From NCBI GenBank assembly GCA_958403205.1, contig CATXWM010000004.1:38563-102562 (forward strand): a stretch of 64,000 nucleotides of DNA, in the 5' to 3' direction. The number at the start of each line of letters is the position of its first letter. Position 1 is the first letter of the stretch. The stretch is from an uncultured Collinsella sp. GTDB taxonomy: Bacteria; Actinomycetota; Coriobacteriia; Coriobacteriales; Coriobacteriaceae. Of the stretch, positions 50,511-59,590 are shown piece by piece. The notes under the pieces were generated by a model that ran no database searches, was not told where the DNA came from, and was given only the letters and a program-made list of their open reading frames with translations. The position numbers and the translations under genes were made by a program.

Positions 50511-50903
50511 ATGGTTACCGTCGCGTTTTCGGAACTGCGCCAAAACCTTACGCAGGTGGCCGAAAAGGTTGCCAATGAGGGCGAGGAGGTTGTGGTCTTC
50601 AAGCGGAGCAAGCCGTTGTTCAAGATCGTGCCGCTCGACTATGAAGGTCCAGTTACGGTGGAATATGACGCTGCCCAGGAGCGTGGGGGCGCAAAGCCGA
50701 CGTGCGGCACGGGCAAGCCCAAGCGCGACGTGGGTACGATGTGGCATCCCAAGATCACCTGGAAGGAGATCCGTGAGATGCTCGCGGAGAATGAGGACTA
50801 CCAGGAGTATCTCGATATCGTGGCTAACATGCCAAAGGGAACGCCGCTCGATACGATGACGGTTGAAGATGAAAAGCGCGTCGCGAGGGAGCGCTACCTA
50901 TGA
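50511..50903 (+). CDS. Type II antitoxin, Phd/YefM-like
   Basis: 130 aa. The N-terminus (VAFSELRQNLTQVAEKVANE, then VVVFKRSKPLFKIVPL) is the Phd/YefM DNA-binding fold. The C-terminal half, with EIREMLAENEDYQEYLDIV, would wrap the toxin. GAGAGGAG lies 6 nt before the ATG. It overlaps the PIN toxin gene by 4 nt (ATGA). It should neutralise the toxin and repress its own promoter. Confidence 0.87.
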   Translation: MVTVAFSELRQNLTQVAEKVANEGEEVVVFKRSKPLFKIVPLDYEGPVTVEYDAAQERGGAKPTCGTGKPKRDVGTMWHPKITWKEIREMLAENEDYQEYLDIVANMPKGTPLDTMTVEDEKRVARERYL

Positions 50904-51322
50904 GGGCATTTCTCGATACCAATTTTCTGCTCGATTGCGTGCTTCCGGGCCGGCCGGAGCACGCAGCGGCGCAAACGATCAAGGGGCTCGTTGACGTGGG
51001 ACTTATCGAGGGTGTTGTTTCGGCCTGCTCTCTCAAGGACGCGTACTACATTCTCACTAAACAGGCAGGCGAGGCGCGCGCCCGCGAGGTAGTGCGCGAC
51101 TGTCTTAAGAGCTACTCGGTAGAGCCTCTCGACCAAGAGGCTTGTTTTACCTCCGCCTATTCCGATGAGCCGGACTTTGAGGACGGCTGTATCCGTGCGA
51201 TGGCCGAGCGTGCCGGCGTGGACTTTATCATCACGCGTGACCGCGCCGCTTTTGTGCGCTCGACCATCAAGACCTTCTCGCCTGCAGAGTTTATCCGTGC
51301 GTTTCCGATTCCGGAGGAGTAA
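50900..51322 (+). CDS. PIN-domain ribonuclease toxin (VapC-like)
   Basis: 140 aa with the PIN acidic residues: Asp in FLDTNFLLD (about 6), Glu/Asp in the middle helix (DEPDFEDGCI near 95) and Asp in DFIITRDRAAF near 115. PIN toxins cleave tRNA or rRNA to arrest growth. Start overlap with the antitoxin indicates translational coupling. Pairing a Phd/YefM-type antitoxin with a PIN toxin is common. Confidence 0.87.
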   Translation: MRAFLDTNFLLDCVLPGRPEHAAAQTIKGLVDVGLIEGVVSACSLKDAYYILTKQAGEARAREVVRDCLKSYSVEPLDQEACFTSAYSDEPDFEDGCIRAMAERAGVDFIITRDRAAFVRSTIKTFSPAEFIRAFPIPEE

Positions 51323-51383
51323 AACCGCCATATCGGGGACTGTCCCCGGCGTTTGGCGAGCTTGTTGGGAGGCTCCTGGTCCA

Positions 51384-51575
51384 GTGACTGTTACAAAAAA
51401 CGGCTATAGCAAATTTGTTGTACTTCGATCTGAAGACTATGACTTCATGGTTCAGGAACAGGCTAAGGCTCGTCTGATGGCTCGTATAGCTGTGGCCGAG
51501 CGGGAGCGTGCTGCTGGCATGGCGCGTGATGCCTTTGAGGCTCTCGATGACCTTGAGGCAAAATATGGCCTATAA
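51384..51575 (+). pseudogene. Truncated Phd/YefM-type antitoxin
   Basis: 63 residues from GTG 51384 match the second half of the Phd/YefM fold (VTVTKNGYSKFVVLRSEDYDF) and the toxin-binding helix (ARLMARIAVAERERAAGM). The first ~20 residues of the fold are absent. A hairpin (GGGGACTGTCCCC) lies just upstream where they should be. A GGGAGG site is present, so a short product is possible. Confidence 0.7.
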
Positions 51576-51603
51576 CGTCAAGATTCTGCCTTCAGCCGAA
51601 CGT
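51565..51603 (+). pseudogene. Start of a RelE/ParE-like toxin, cut after 13 codons
   Basis: The ATG overlaps the antitoxin remnant by 11 nt. It encodes MAYNVKILPSAER, a typical start of RelE/ParE toxins, and then runs into unrelated sequence and stops soon. The toxin body is gone. Confidence 0.6.
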
Positions 51604-51618
51604 TTTCTGGGCAGTTCT

Positions 51619-51712
51619 TATTTGGACGGGGCAACCGGCACCGTGATCTGCGTCACGTAGGTCGCCGGGTCGTCGCTGATGATATCGTCGATGAGGGCGA
51701 TTTCGCGTTGCC
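51619..51712 (-). pseudogene. C-terminal gene fragment ending in ATYVTQITVP
   Basis: Minus-strand frame REIALIDDIISDDPATYVTQ continuing to VAPSK and a stop, directly after the MATE gene. It has no start of its own. It resembles the tail at 50300-50332. Confidence 0.45.
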
Positions 51713-51715
51713 CCG

Positions 51716-53062
51716 CTACGCTGCCAACTTGTCAAAAGCCCCGCGCCGGTTGAGCACGGTAAACGCGACAACACAGATGACTGCCGACAAAATCGATCCG
51801 CACGGCGAGGCGATGCCCATGGGAAACAGCGTGTCGGAATAGGCGTTCGACAGCAGCCACGCGCCCGGCACGCGAATGAGCGCCACGGCCAGCACGTTGT
51901 GCGCAAAGCCGATGTAGCTCTTGCCGTATGCAGCGAAAAAGCCGCTAAAGCAAATGTGGATGCCGGCAAAGATTGCGTCGAAAATATAGCTGCGCATATA
52001 GCCGGTACCGGCGGCGACTACTGCAGCGTCCTTGGCAAAAAAGCCAATAAACGCTGGCGCCACCAGCCACATCAGTACCGTGATCAGGCAGCCATACATT
52101 ACCGAGATGGTCATGGCGTCCGTGAGTACCTGACGTGCACGATCGCCCTTGCCTGCGCCGGCGTTTTGCGCCGTGAGTGCGCTGACGGTGGCGCCCATGG
52201 AGCTCGGCACAATGAACAAGAAGCTGATCATCTTCTCGACCAGGCCCACGGCAGCGGCGTCGACGAGCCCTCGGTGGTTGGCGATGACGGTGATAAACAT
52301 AAACGCCACCTGGATGCAGCCGTCCTGCACGGCCACAGGCACGCCGATCTTAAGAATGCTGCCGAGCACCTCGGGCTGGGGGCGCAGGTCGCTGTGCTTA
52401 ACGTGGATGTTCGTGCGGCGGCTCTTGAGCCACACAAGCGCGAGGGCAACGCTGGCCGTCTGGGCGGTCACCGTGCCGAGCGCCGCGCCCACGGGGCCGA
52501 GCCCCATGTGGCCGATAAACAGAAAATCGAGCGCGATGTTGATGATGCACGCCACGCCGATCACGTACATGGGCGAGCGCGAATCGCCCAGCCCGCGAAA
52601 GATGGCCGAAAGAATGTTGTATGCGGCGATAAACGGAATGCCCATGAAGCAGATACGCAGGTAGGCGGCGGTTCCTTCGACCGCCTCGGCCGGCGTGCCA
52701 ATGAGTGCCACGATCTGCGGGCACAGTGCGAGCAGGACAGCGGCCAGTACCACCGAGACGCCCATAAACAGCGTGATGGTATTGCCGATGGCGGTCTCGG
52801 CGCGGTCAAACCGACGCGAGCCCACGGCGTGGCCGACGATGACCGTCGTTCCCATGGCCAGGCCCACGAGCGTCACGGTAATGATATAGAGCGTCTGCGC
52901 GCCATTGCCCACAGCGGTGATGCCGGCGGCGCCGCTAAACTGCCCCATCATGTACAGGTCGGCCATGCCGTAGAGCATCTGCAAAAAGTACGAGAGCATA
53001 TAGGGCAGGGCAAAGACCGCGATGGTCTTAAGGACATTGCCGCGTGTGAGGTCGTGTTCCAT
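51716..53062 (-). CDS. MATE-family efflux transporter
   Basis: 448 aa with 12 predicted membrane helices in two homologous halves. The N-terminus (MEHDLTRGNVLKTIAVFALP) is typical of DinF/NorM-like MATE exporters that use Na+ or H+ to expel cationic compounds. The gene has a promoter with a 19-bp spacer and central palindrome, suggesting a MerR-type activator. The ribosome site is poor. The compound exported is unknown. Confidence 0.92.
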   Translation of the reverse strand: MEHDLTRGNVLKTIAVFALPYMLSYFLQMLYGMADLYMMGQFSGAAGITAVGNGAQTLYIITVTLVGLAMGTTVIVGHAVGSRRFDRAETAIGNTITLFMGVSVVLAAVLLALCPQIVALIGTPAEAVEGTAAYLRICFMGIPFIAAYNILSAIFRGLGDSRSPMYVIGVACIINIALDFLFIGHMGLGPVGAALGTVTAQTASVALALVWLKSRRTNIHVKHSDLRPQPEVLGSILKIGVPVAVQDGCIQVAFMFITVIANHRGLVDAAAVGLVEKMISFLFIVPSSMGATVSALTAQNAGAGKGDRARQVLTDAMTISVMYGCLITVLMWLVAPAFIGFFAKDAAVVAAGTGYMRSYIFDAIFAGIHICFSGFFAAYGKSYIGFAHNVLAVALIRVPGAWLLSNAYSDTLFPMGIASPCGSILSAVICVVAFTVLNRRGAFDKLAA

Positions 53063-53102
53063 GGGCGGGGCTTTCTGGCTTGGTTCGTTTAGCTACCAGT
53101 GT

Positions 53103-53133
53103 AGTGAAAACCCTACAACGATTGTAGAGTCAA
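53103..53133 (-). promoter_or_regulatory. MerR-type promoter of the MATE gene
   Basis: On the minus strand, TTGACT (53128-53133) and TTCACT (53103-53108) are separated by 19 bp containing the palindrome CTACAA-TCG-TTGTAG (53113-53127). Over-long spacing with a central dyad is the hallmark of MerR-activated promoters. Confidence 0.55.
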
Positions 53134-53174
53134 GCTTTGTGTTGACGCCGGAGCGAAAAAGTCTCGCGCACCAT

Positions 53175-53280
53175 TATTCCGAGTGAATATGGACACACAT
53201 CACGAGAACTCGCCGCCGGCGCTAACCTTGCAGAAAACGATTTCGGAATACTTGACACCATTATTCGGCGCGCAATAATA
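53175..53280 (+). promoter_or_regulatory. Promoter region of the ABC exporter operon
   Basis: TTGACA (53252-53257) and ATAATA (53275-53280) are spaced 17 bp. CACCATTATTC occurs twice as a direct repeat (about 53171 and 53256), and TATTCCGA/TCGGAATA form an inverted pair. These are probable sites for a local repressor encoded elsewhere. Confidence 0.6.
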
Positions 53281-53320
53281 CGTGCGTTTGCGAACAACGT
53301 TTGATGGGGGTTGAACCTGC

Positions 53321-55150
53321 GTGCGCAATCTCAAAATACTGTTTTCCTATCTAGGGGCATACCGTCGCGATGCCATCCTCGGCGTGTTCTTTGTGTCGGT
53401 CGAGACGGTGCTCGAGCTGTTTATCCCGGTCATCATGGCCAACATCATCGATGTGGGCGTGCCTGCGGGTGATATCAACTACATGCTGCTGCAGGGCGCG
53501 TACATGTTGGTGTGCGCTGCGCTTTCGCTGGTACTGGGCTTGGGTTATGCCCGCACGTCCGCCCGCGTTGCCTCGGGCCTAGGCGCTAACCTGCGCGAGG
53601 CCGAGTACAAAAAGATTCAGACGCTCGCTTTTGGTAACCTGGACAACTACGACGCCAGCTCACTCGTCACCCGCATGACCACGGACATCACCGTTATCCA
53701 AAATGTTGTGGGCAACGGCTTTCGCCCTATGGTGCGCGGCCCGGTGACGCTTATCGTCGGCCTTATCTACGCGCTGATGCTGTCGCGCCCGCTCGCCACC
53801 GTCTTTGCGATCATCTTGCCCGTGCTGGCAATCGTGCTGGGCGTCATCACCTATCGCGTGAGTCCGCTCTACCGCCAACTCCAGACCTCGATGGACCACC
53901 TCAACGGCGTGGTACAGGAAGACCTCACCGCCGTGCGTGCCGTCAAGGCCTACGTTCGTACCGAGCACGAGGAGGCCAAGTTCGACACCGTCAATACCGA
54001 GCTCGCCGGCACGGCGACCAAGACCTTCGGCACCGCCGTGCTCAACCTGCCGGTGTTTCAGCTGTCGATGTACGTGGCTGCGCTCTCCATCCTGTGGATT
54101 GGCGGCCACATGATTCTCGCCGGCAAGCTGGGCGTGGGCTCGCTCACGGGCTTTATGAGTTACGTGCTGCTGATCATGAACTCGCTCATGATGATTTCCA
54201 ACGTGTTTTTGCTGCTCACACGCGCTCTCACGAGCGTGGGCCGTATCGCAGAGGTGCTCGATGAAGAGCCCTTTATCGCCAATCCTGCGGGGGACCTCGC
54301 GACTGCGACGCCAACGGACGGCAGTATCGAGTTTCGCGACGTGTCGTTTAAATACCGCGCGGATGCTGCCGAGGATGTGCTCGAGCATATCGACCTTCGC
54401 ATCGAGAGCGGCTCGACGGTGGGCATCCTCGGCGGCACGGGCTCGGGCAAGAGTTCGCTTGTGCAGCTGATTGCGCGCCTGTACGACGCCACTGAGGGCA
54501 CCGTGCTTGTGGGCGGACACGACGTGCGCGACTACGACCTCGCGACCTTACGCGATGCCGTGGGCATTGTGCTGCAAAAGAATGTGCTGTTCACGGGCAC
54601 CGTGCGCGAGAACCTGCAGTGGGGTAATCCGCAGGCGTCGGACGATGAGCTCCTCGCGGCTTGCCGCGCGGCGTGCGTGGACGAGTTCCTTGATCGCATC
54701 GGCGGACTCGACGGCGAGTTGGGCCAAGGCGGCGCCGGTGTCTCGGGTGGCCAGAAGCAGCGCCTGTGCATCGCACGCACACTGCTCAAGCATCCGCGCG
54801 TGCTCATTTTTGATGACTCCACCAGCGCGGTCGATATGGCGACCGACGCTAAGATTCGCGAGCACATCGCTCGGATTCCCAATACGACCGTGCTCATCAT
54901 CGCCCAGCGCATCGCGAGCGTCATGGATGCCGATCGCATTGTGGTGTTGGATGACGGTCGTGTCCACGGCGTGGGCACGCACGAGGAACTGCTGGCGGGC
55001 GACAACATATACCAGGAGATTTACGCCTCGCAGATGGAGTTTGCGGGGAACACGGACGCCAGCGACGGCGGCGACGATGGCTGCGCGAATGATCCGTTTT
55101 CCTCCGTTCTCAGCGGATCGCCCTTGGAAGGGGGTGAGCGCCATGCCTAA
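53321..55150 (+). CDS. ABC exporter half-transporter, degenerate-site subunit
   Basis: 609 aa with six membrane helices (about 1-320) and a nucleotide-binding domain: Walker A GGTGSGKSS near 370, signature VSGGQKQR, and Walker B VLIFDDSTSAVD. The catalytic Glu after Walker B is Asp here, as in one subunit of heterodimeric exporters such as TM287/288. The next gene overlaps by 8 nt and supplies the canonical site. GTG start with GGGGG upstream. Drug or lipid-type substrate likely; not determined. Confidence 0.92.
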   Translation: MRNLKILFSYLGAYRRDAILGVFFVSVETVLELFIPVIMANIIDVGVPAGDINYMLLQGAYMLVCAALSLVLGLGYARTSARVASGLGANLREAEYKKIQTLAFGNLDNYDASSLVTRMTTDITVIQNVVGNGFRPMVRGPVTLIVGLIYALMLSRPLATVFAIILPVLAIVLGVITYRVSPLYRQLQTSMDHLNGVVQEDLTAVRAVKAYVRTEHEEAKFDTVNTELAGTATKTFGTAVLNLPVFQLSMYVAALSILWIGGHMILAGKLGVGSLTGFMSYVLLIMNSLMMISNVFLLLTRALTSVGRIAEVLDEEPFIANPAGDLATATPTDGSIEFRDVSFKYRADAAEDVLEHIDLRIESGSTVGILGGTGSGKSSLVQLIARLYDATEGTVLVGGHDVRDYDLATLRDAVGIVLQKNVLFTGTVRENLQWGNPQASDDELLAACRAACVDEFLDRIGGLDGELGQGGAGVSGGQKQRLCIARTLLKHPRVLIFDDSTSAVDMATDAKIREHIARIPNTTVLIIAQRIASVMDADRIVVLDDGRVHGVGTHEELLAGDNIYQEIYASQMEFAGNTDASDGGDDGCANDPFSSVLSGSPLEGGERHA

Positions 55151-57041
55151 GACCGCAGCCCAAGCACGCCCGGCCGACCTCAAGCGCACGGTGCGCCGCC
55201 TGCTCTCCTACATGGGGCATGCCAAGTTCTCGTTGCTCGCGGTGGGCGTGCTCGCCTCCGTCGCCGCCATCGCGAGCCTCGTCGGCACCTACATGGTGCG
55301 CCCCATCGTTAACGGTTTGGCCACGGGCGGGGATGAGCTGCTCGCCAAGCAGGTCATCCTGACGGCGATCATCTACGCCGCGGGCGTGCTTTCGGCCCTG
55401 GGCTACTCGCAGATTATGGTGCGCGCGGCCCAACGCGTGGTGTCCGATATTCGCCGCGACCTGTTCGCGCACATCCAGACGCTGCCGCTCAGTTATTTTG
55501 ACAGCACGCGCTCGGGCGACATCATGAGCTTTTTCACCAACGACGTCGACACCGTCTCCGAGGCGCTCAACAACAGCTTTGCCAACGTGATTCAGGCCGT
55601 CATTCAGGTTGTGGGCACCACGGCCATGCTCATCATCCTTAACTGGCAGCTCACGATTATCACGCTCGTGTGCGATGCGGCCATTGTGCTGTATGCGCGC
55701 TATTCGGGCGCGCGCTCTAAGCGTTTCTTTGCCGCCCAGCAGGCATCGCTTGGCGACCTGGACGGATATATCGAAGAGATGGTCTCGGGCCAAAAGGTCA
55801 TCAAGGTCTTTAACCGCGAGGCGGCGAATGTCGCCGGCTTCACCTGCCGCAACGACGAGCTTCGCCGCACCGGCACCGCCGCCGTGAGCTATGCCAACTC
55901 CATGGTGCCCATGACCGTCGTGATTGGCTACGTCAATTATGCCATCGTCGCCGTGGCGGGCGGCATGCTCTGCATCAAGGGGCTCGCCGACGTGGGCGCG
56001 CTCGCGAGCTACCTGGTCTTTGTGCGCCAGGCCGCCATGCCCATCAACCAGTTTACGCAGCTCGGCAACTTCTTGCTCAACGCGTTGGCCGGTGCCGAGC
56101 GCCTGTTTGCGGCTATGGACCTTGAGCCCGAGGTGGACGAGGGCTGCGTGGAGCTGGTGCAGACGGGCGACGCCGCGTGGGCGTGGAAGATTCCCGAGGG
56201 CCAGGGCGTGGGCGCGTACGGGCATCTGCATGATGTGACAGCCGTTGATGAGTCGGGCCGCGCGGTGGCTGCCGACGGCACCGAGCTCACGTGCGGCTTG
56301 GTCCCGCTTGCCGGCGACGTGCGCTTCCATGCCGTGGACTTTTCCTACGTGCCGGGCACCCGTGTGCTCACGGATCTCAACCTGTTTGCCAAGCCGGGGC
56401 AAAAGATCGCGTTTGTGGGCTCGACGGGTGCCGGAAAGACGACCATCACCAACCTTATCAACCGCTTCTACGAGGTTGATGACGGCGAGATCACGTACGA
56501 CGGCATCGACGTCAAGCACATTGCCAAGGCCAGCCTGCGCGGGTCGCTCGGCATTGTGCTGCAGGACACGCACCTGTTTAGCGGCACCATTGCGCAGAAC
56601 ATCCGCTTTGGCAAGCTCGACGCGACCGACGAGGAGGTGCGCGCCGCTGCCGAGGCAGCCTGCGCCGACTCGTTTATCCGCCGCCTGCCTAGAGGGTACG
56701 ACACGCCGGTCACGGCCGACGGCGCCAACCTGTCGCAGGGCCAGCGCCAGCTGCTCGCCATTGCGCGCGTGGCCGTCGCCGATCCGCCGGTGCTCATCCT
56801 GGACGAGGCCACTTCGAGTATCGACACGCGTACCGAAAAGCTCATCGAGCGCGGTATGGACCGCATCATGCGCGGACGCACCACGTTTATGATCGCGCAC
56901 CGCCTGTCCACCGTCCGCGACGCCGATGCCATCATGGTCCTCGAACACGGCCGCATCATCGAGCGCGGCACGCACGAAGAGCTGCTCGCCCAGCACGGCG
57001 AGTACTGGCAGCTGGCGCATGGCTTAAAAGAGTTGGATTAA
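55143..57041 (+). CDS. ABC exporter half-transporter, canonical-site subunit
   Basis: 632 aa. Membrane domain (about 25-330), an extra segment of about 55 residues before the nucleotide-binding domain, then Walker A GSTGAGKTT, Q-loop, signature LSQGQRQ and Walker B VLILDEATSSID with the catalytic Glu. Together with the preceding subunit it should form an asymmetric exporter with one active ATP site. Start ATG 55143 overlaps the upstream stop by 8 nt; the longer open frame from 54471 is a shadow of the first subunit. Confidence 0.93.
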   Translation: MPKTAAQARPADLKRTVRRLLSYMGHAKFSLLAVGVLASVAAIASLVGTYMVRPIVNGLATGGDELLAKQVILTAIIYAAGVLSALGYSQIMVRAAQRVVSDIRRDLFAHIQTLPLSYFDSTRSGDIMSFFTNDVDTVSEALNNSFANVIQAVIQVVGTTAMLIILNWQLTIITLVCDAAIVLYARYSGARSKRFFAAQQASLGDLDGYIEEMVSGQKVIKVFNREAANVAGFTCRNDELRRTGTAAVSYANSMVPMTVVIGYVNYAIVAVAGGMLCIKGLADVGALASYLVFVRQAAMPINQFTQLGNFLLNALAGAERLFAAMDLEPEVDEGCVELVQTGDAAWAWKIPEGQGVGAYGHLHDVTAVDESGRAVAADGTELTCGLVPLAGDVRFHAVDFSYVPGTRVLTDLNLFAKPGQKIAFVGSTGAGKTTITNLINRFYEVDDGEITYDGIDVKHIAKASLRGSLGIVLQDTHLFSGTIAQNIRFGKLDATDEEVRAAAEAACADSFIRRLPRGYDTPVTADGANLSQGQRQLLAIARVAVADPPVLILDEATSSIDTRTEKLIERGMDRIMRGRTTFMIAHRLSTVRDADAIMVLEHGRIIERGTHEELLAQHGEYWQLAHGLKELD

Positions 57042-57091
57042 CCCGTTCGAGCACGATGCTTTGACCCCTCCGTGCCCCCCCATCTCGCCTC

Positions 57092-57158
57092 AAACCATCA
57101 CAACATTCGACGTTTTTTGCCAAAATCGGGAAAAGCATCGAATGTTGTGATGGTTTTT
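57092..57158. repeat. Palindromic intergenic repeat, family 'CATCACAACATTCGA', copy 1
   Basis: Perfect 19-bp arms (AAACCATCACAACATTCGA) around a 27-nt loop with TTTTTTGCC. It follows the ABC operon. Copies 2 and 3 are at 58334 and 62567. Confidence 0.9.
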
Positions 57159-57257
57159 CTGCCACTCGACCGGGTGGAATCGCTTTCTTGCGCACGAAGG
57201 TGTGCGGACCCGTGAGCAGGGGAATAAGGTTGGTTATCCGACTCCATTGGAGGGCTC

Positions 57258-58295
57258 ATGGACCTGCCGATCGTCCTGTCCCATAAGACTGCCTGGCTGT
57301 ACCACAACGTGGCGCGCCCGTCCGAGCCGCTCTCGCGAGCAAGCAGCCTATACGATGAGGACTCGCTTGCTAACGAGGCGGAGCCGACTGCGGACCTGCC
57401 CAAATTGGGGCTCGATGCCAAGGGGCTGAGGGCTTCAACGGCTGTTGGGATCGTTACCGACTATCTGGTTTCGCTCGGTATTCCACGAGAAGAGCTCGAT
57501 CATATCGACACGCTCGTCAACTTCGATTTTGAGCGCTCGACGCCGGCTGGATTTAGGTGCCACGTGTTTGGGGCGCCGGTACCTCCAGGGCATCTTATCG
57601 AGGTGGCAGAGGGCCTTCTGGTGGTTGATGAGGCCATGTGCTTTGTCCAAGCGGGTTCGTGGATGAGTGAGCCCGAGCAGCTGGAATATGGCTACGAAAT
57701 CTGTGCCCGATACCATTTGAATCATTTGTCGACAGACGATTATATCGAGATGGGGCAGAGATATACCGTTGCCGACTTGATTGCCTATTGCAATGAGAAC
57801 CGATCTCGTCAGGGGGCTATACGCGCGGCCGCCGTGCTCAGGCGCGTGCACGATGGCGCGCGGTCGCCCATGGAGACGGCCACCGCAATCATGGTCGTCG
57901 CGAAACGTTCCCAGGGAGGGCTGGGATACGCCAAGATCGAGCTTAACCATCGGGTCGATGTTCCCAGCGAGTTCAAGTATCTCGCTAAGGCCGGGTATTT
58001 CGAGATCGACGTATATGCGTCTGCGAGCGGTACGGGGATTGAATACAACGGTTCGGACCATCTTGATAAACAGCGCAGCGCGTCGGATGCGGAGCGTATG
58101 ACCGTGCTGAGCGCGCTGGGCTTTAGGATGATCGTCCTCACCGGGACTCAGTTTGCCCACCAGCTGCAACTGCACCGGGCGATGAATGCCATCGCGCTCG
58201 CTATGGGTCTTAAGTGCGACCGAAGCGAAGCGTTCCAAAAGCGGCAGAACGACCTGCGAGAATTCGTGATTCGGCACTGGGACGGCGTCCTTTAG
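57258..58295 (+). CDS. Protein with C-terminal PD-(D/E)XK-like (DUF559/Vsr-type) domain
   Basis: 345 aa, soluble. The C-terminal 150 residues follow the plan of DUF559/Vsr-like nucleases: SPMETATAIMVVAKR, hydrophobic strand with FEIDVYASASGTGIEYNG (candidate Asp and Glu of the active site), then HLDKQRSASDAERMTVL and a final GFRMIVLTGTQF. The N-terminal 170 residues are unfamiliar; an AbiEi-like regulator plan is possible. GGAGGG precedes the ATG. It is flanked on both sides by the same palindromic repeat. No partner for a defence system is seen. Confidence 0.65.
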   Translation: MDLPIVLSHKTAWLYHNVARPSEPLSRASSLYDEDSLANEAEPTADLPKLGLDAKGLRASTAVGIVTDYLVSLGIPREELDHIDTLVNFDFERSTPAGFRCHVFGAPVPPGHLIEVAEGLLVVDEAMCFVQAGSWMSEPEQLEYGYEICARYHLNHLSTDDYIEMGQRYTVADLIAYCNENRSRQGAIRAAAVLRRVHDGARSPMETATAIMVVAKRSQGGLGYAKIELNHRVDVPSEFKYLAKAGYFEIDVYASASGTGIEYNGSDHLDKQRSASDAERMTVLSALGFRMIVLTGTQFAHQLQLHRAMNAIALAMGLKCDRSEAFQKRQNDLREFVIRHWDGVL

Positions 58296-58333
58296 GGACG
58301 CTTTGGCCCTTCTACGGGGTGCCGTGGGCATGC

Positions 58334-58398
58334 AGACCATCACAACATTCGATGTTTTTTGCCAAAAACGGGAAAAGCATCGATTGTTGTGATGGTCT
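58334..58398. repeat. Palindromic intergenic repeat, family 'CATCACAACATTCGA', copy 2
   Basis: AGACCATCACAACATTCGATG against CATCGATTGTTGTGATGGTCT (one mismatch); the outer flanks GCAT/ATGC extend the pairing. The loop resembles copy 1. Confidence 0.9.
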
Positions 58399-58530
58399 GT
58401 ATGCTGAGGATGGGCTTGGAAAGTCCGTTTTGCTCGAAGCGACCTGTCCTGTCGTACGGGTGTCGGCATGATTCTCTCGTGGGGTATTATGTTTTCCGAA
58501 GAATAAAACGCCGCGTGAGGGGAGGGCTGC

Positions 58531-59586
58531 GTGGACGGGCGCGTGCAACATGACGGCTTTGGCCGCGACATCAACTACCTGCGCATTGCCGTTACCGACA
58601 AGTGCAATTTCCGCTGCATTTACTGCATGCCGGCCGATGGCGTGGCGCCCCGTGCGCACGACGAGCTGCTCAGCGCCGAGGAAATCGCCCGCTTTGTGCG
58701 CTTGGTGGCGGGGGAGGGCATTCGCCGCGTGCGCCTGACGGGCGGCGAGCCGCTGGTCAGCCGCCGTATCATCCCGCTTATTCGTGACATCCGTGCGATT
58801 CCGCAGATCGAGGACATCTCGCTCACCACCAATGGCGCCCTGCTGCCCAAGCTGGCGCCGCAGCTCAAAGATGCCGGGCTTAACCGCGTCAACATTTCGC
58901 TCGACACGCTCGACCCTACGCTCTTTGGAAAGATCACGCGCCTGGGTCGGCTCGAGCAGACCATAGCGGGCATCGATGCAGCGCTGGCTTGGGGCTTTGA
59001 GCCCGTTAAGGTCAACTGCGTTGTTGTGCGCCGGCTCAACCAGGATGTGGCGGCCCTCGCACGGCTGACCGTCGACCGCCCCATCCACCTGCGATTTATC
59101 GAATATATGCCTATCGGCGACGAGCGCACGAGTTCGCATTGCGCTGTTGATCCGCATGCGCCCGCGCTCAATACCGAGCTGTGGGACGCGAGCGATACCG
59201 TGCCGAGCGACGAGCTGCGGGCGCGCATCAATGCCGGGGCTGCCGCGACGGGACTGGGCGAGCTCGAGCCGCTCGACATCAACGACGCTCCTGCCGGCGC
59301 GGGCCCTGCGCGCTATTGGCACTTTCCGGGCGCGGCGGGAACGGTCGGCTTCATCAGCGCCATGTCCAATCATTTTTGTGCGAATTGCAACCGTCTGCGC
59401 CTGACGGCCGATGGCAACGTGCGTCCGTGCCTGTTCAGCGATGCCGAGTATTCGGTGCGCGAGGCGCTGCGCCGTGGTGATGATATGCAGGTGCTTTCGA
59501 TTTGGCGCGATGCCGTGGCCCACAAACCGCAGGAACACGCGATAATTGAGGGCACGCAACGATTTATGTCTCAAATCGGAGGATGA
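58531..59586 (+). CDS. moaA: GTP 3',8-cyclase MoaA
   Basis: 351 aa radical SAM enzyme for the first step of molybdenum cofactor synthesis. The N-terminal cluster CNFRCIYC near 30, SAM-binding TGGEP near 72, and the C-terminal second [4Fe-4S] cluster CANCNRLRL with a distal Cys (RPCLF) are intact. The C-terminal double-Gly (IGG) that MoaA needs is present. GTG start with GGGAGGG upstream. The moaC-mobB gene starts 4 nt after the stop. Confidence 0.96.
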   Translation: MDGRVQHDGFGRDINYLRIAVTDKCNFRCIYCMPADGVAPRAHDELLSAEEIARFVRLVAGEGIRRVRLTGGEPLVSRRIIPLIRDIRAIPQIEDISLTTNGALLPKLAPQLKDAGLNRVNISLDTLDPTLFGKITRLGRLEQTIAGIDAALAWGFEPVKVNCVVVRRLNQDVAALARLTVDRPIHLRFIEYMPIGDERTSSHCAVDPHAPALNTELWDASDTVPSDELRARINAGAAATGLGELEPLDINDAPAGAGPARYWHFPGAAGTVGFISAMSNHFCANCNRLRLTADGNVRPCLFSDAEYSVREALRRGDDMQVLSIWRDAVAHKPQEHAIIEGTQRFMSQIGG

Positions 59587-59590
59587 TCAT

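Noticed and set aside
54471..55142. Upstream extension of the second ABC subunit
   Set aside because: This part is a frame-shifted shadow of the first subunit; the true start with correct family N-terminus is ATG 55143.
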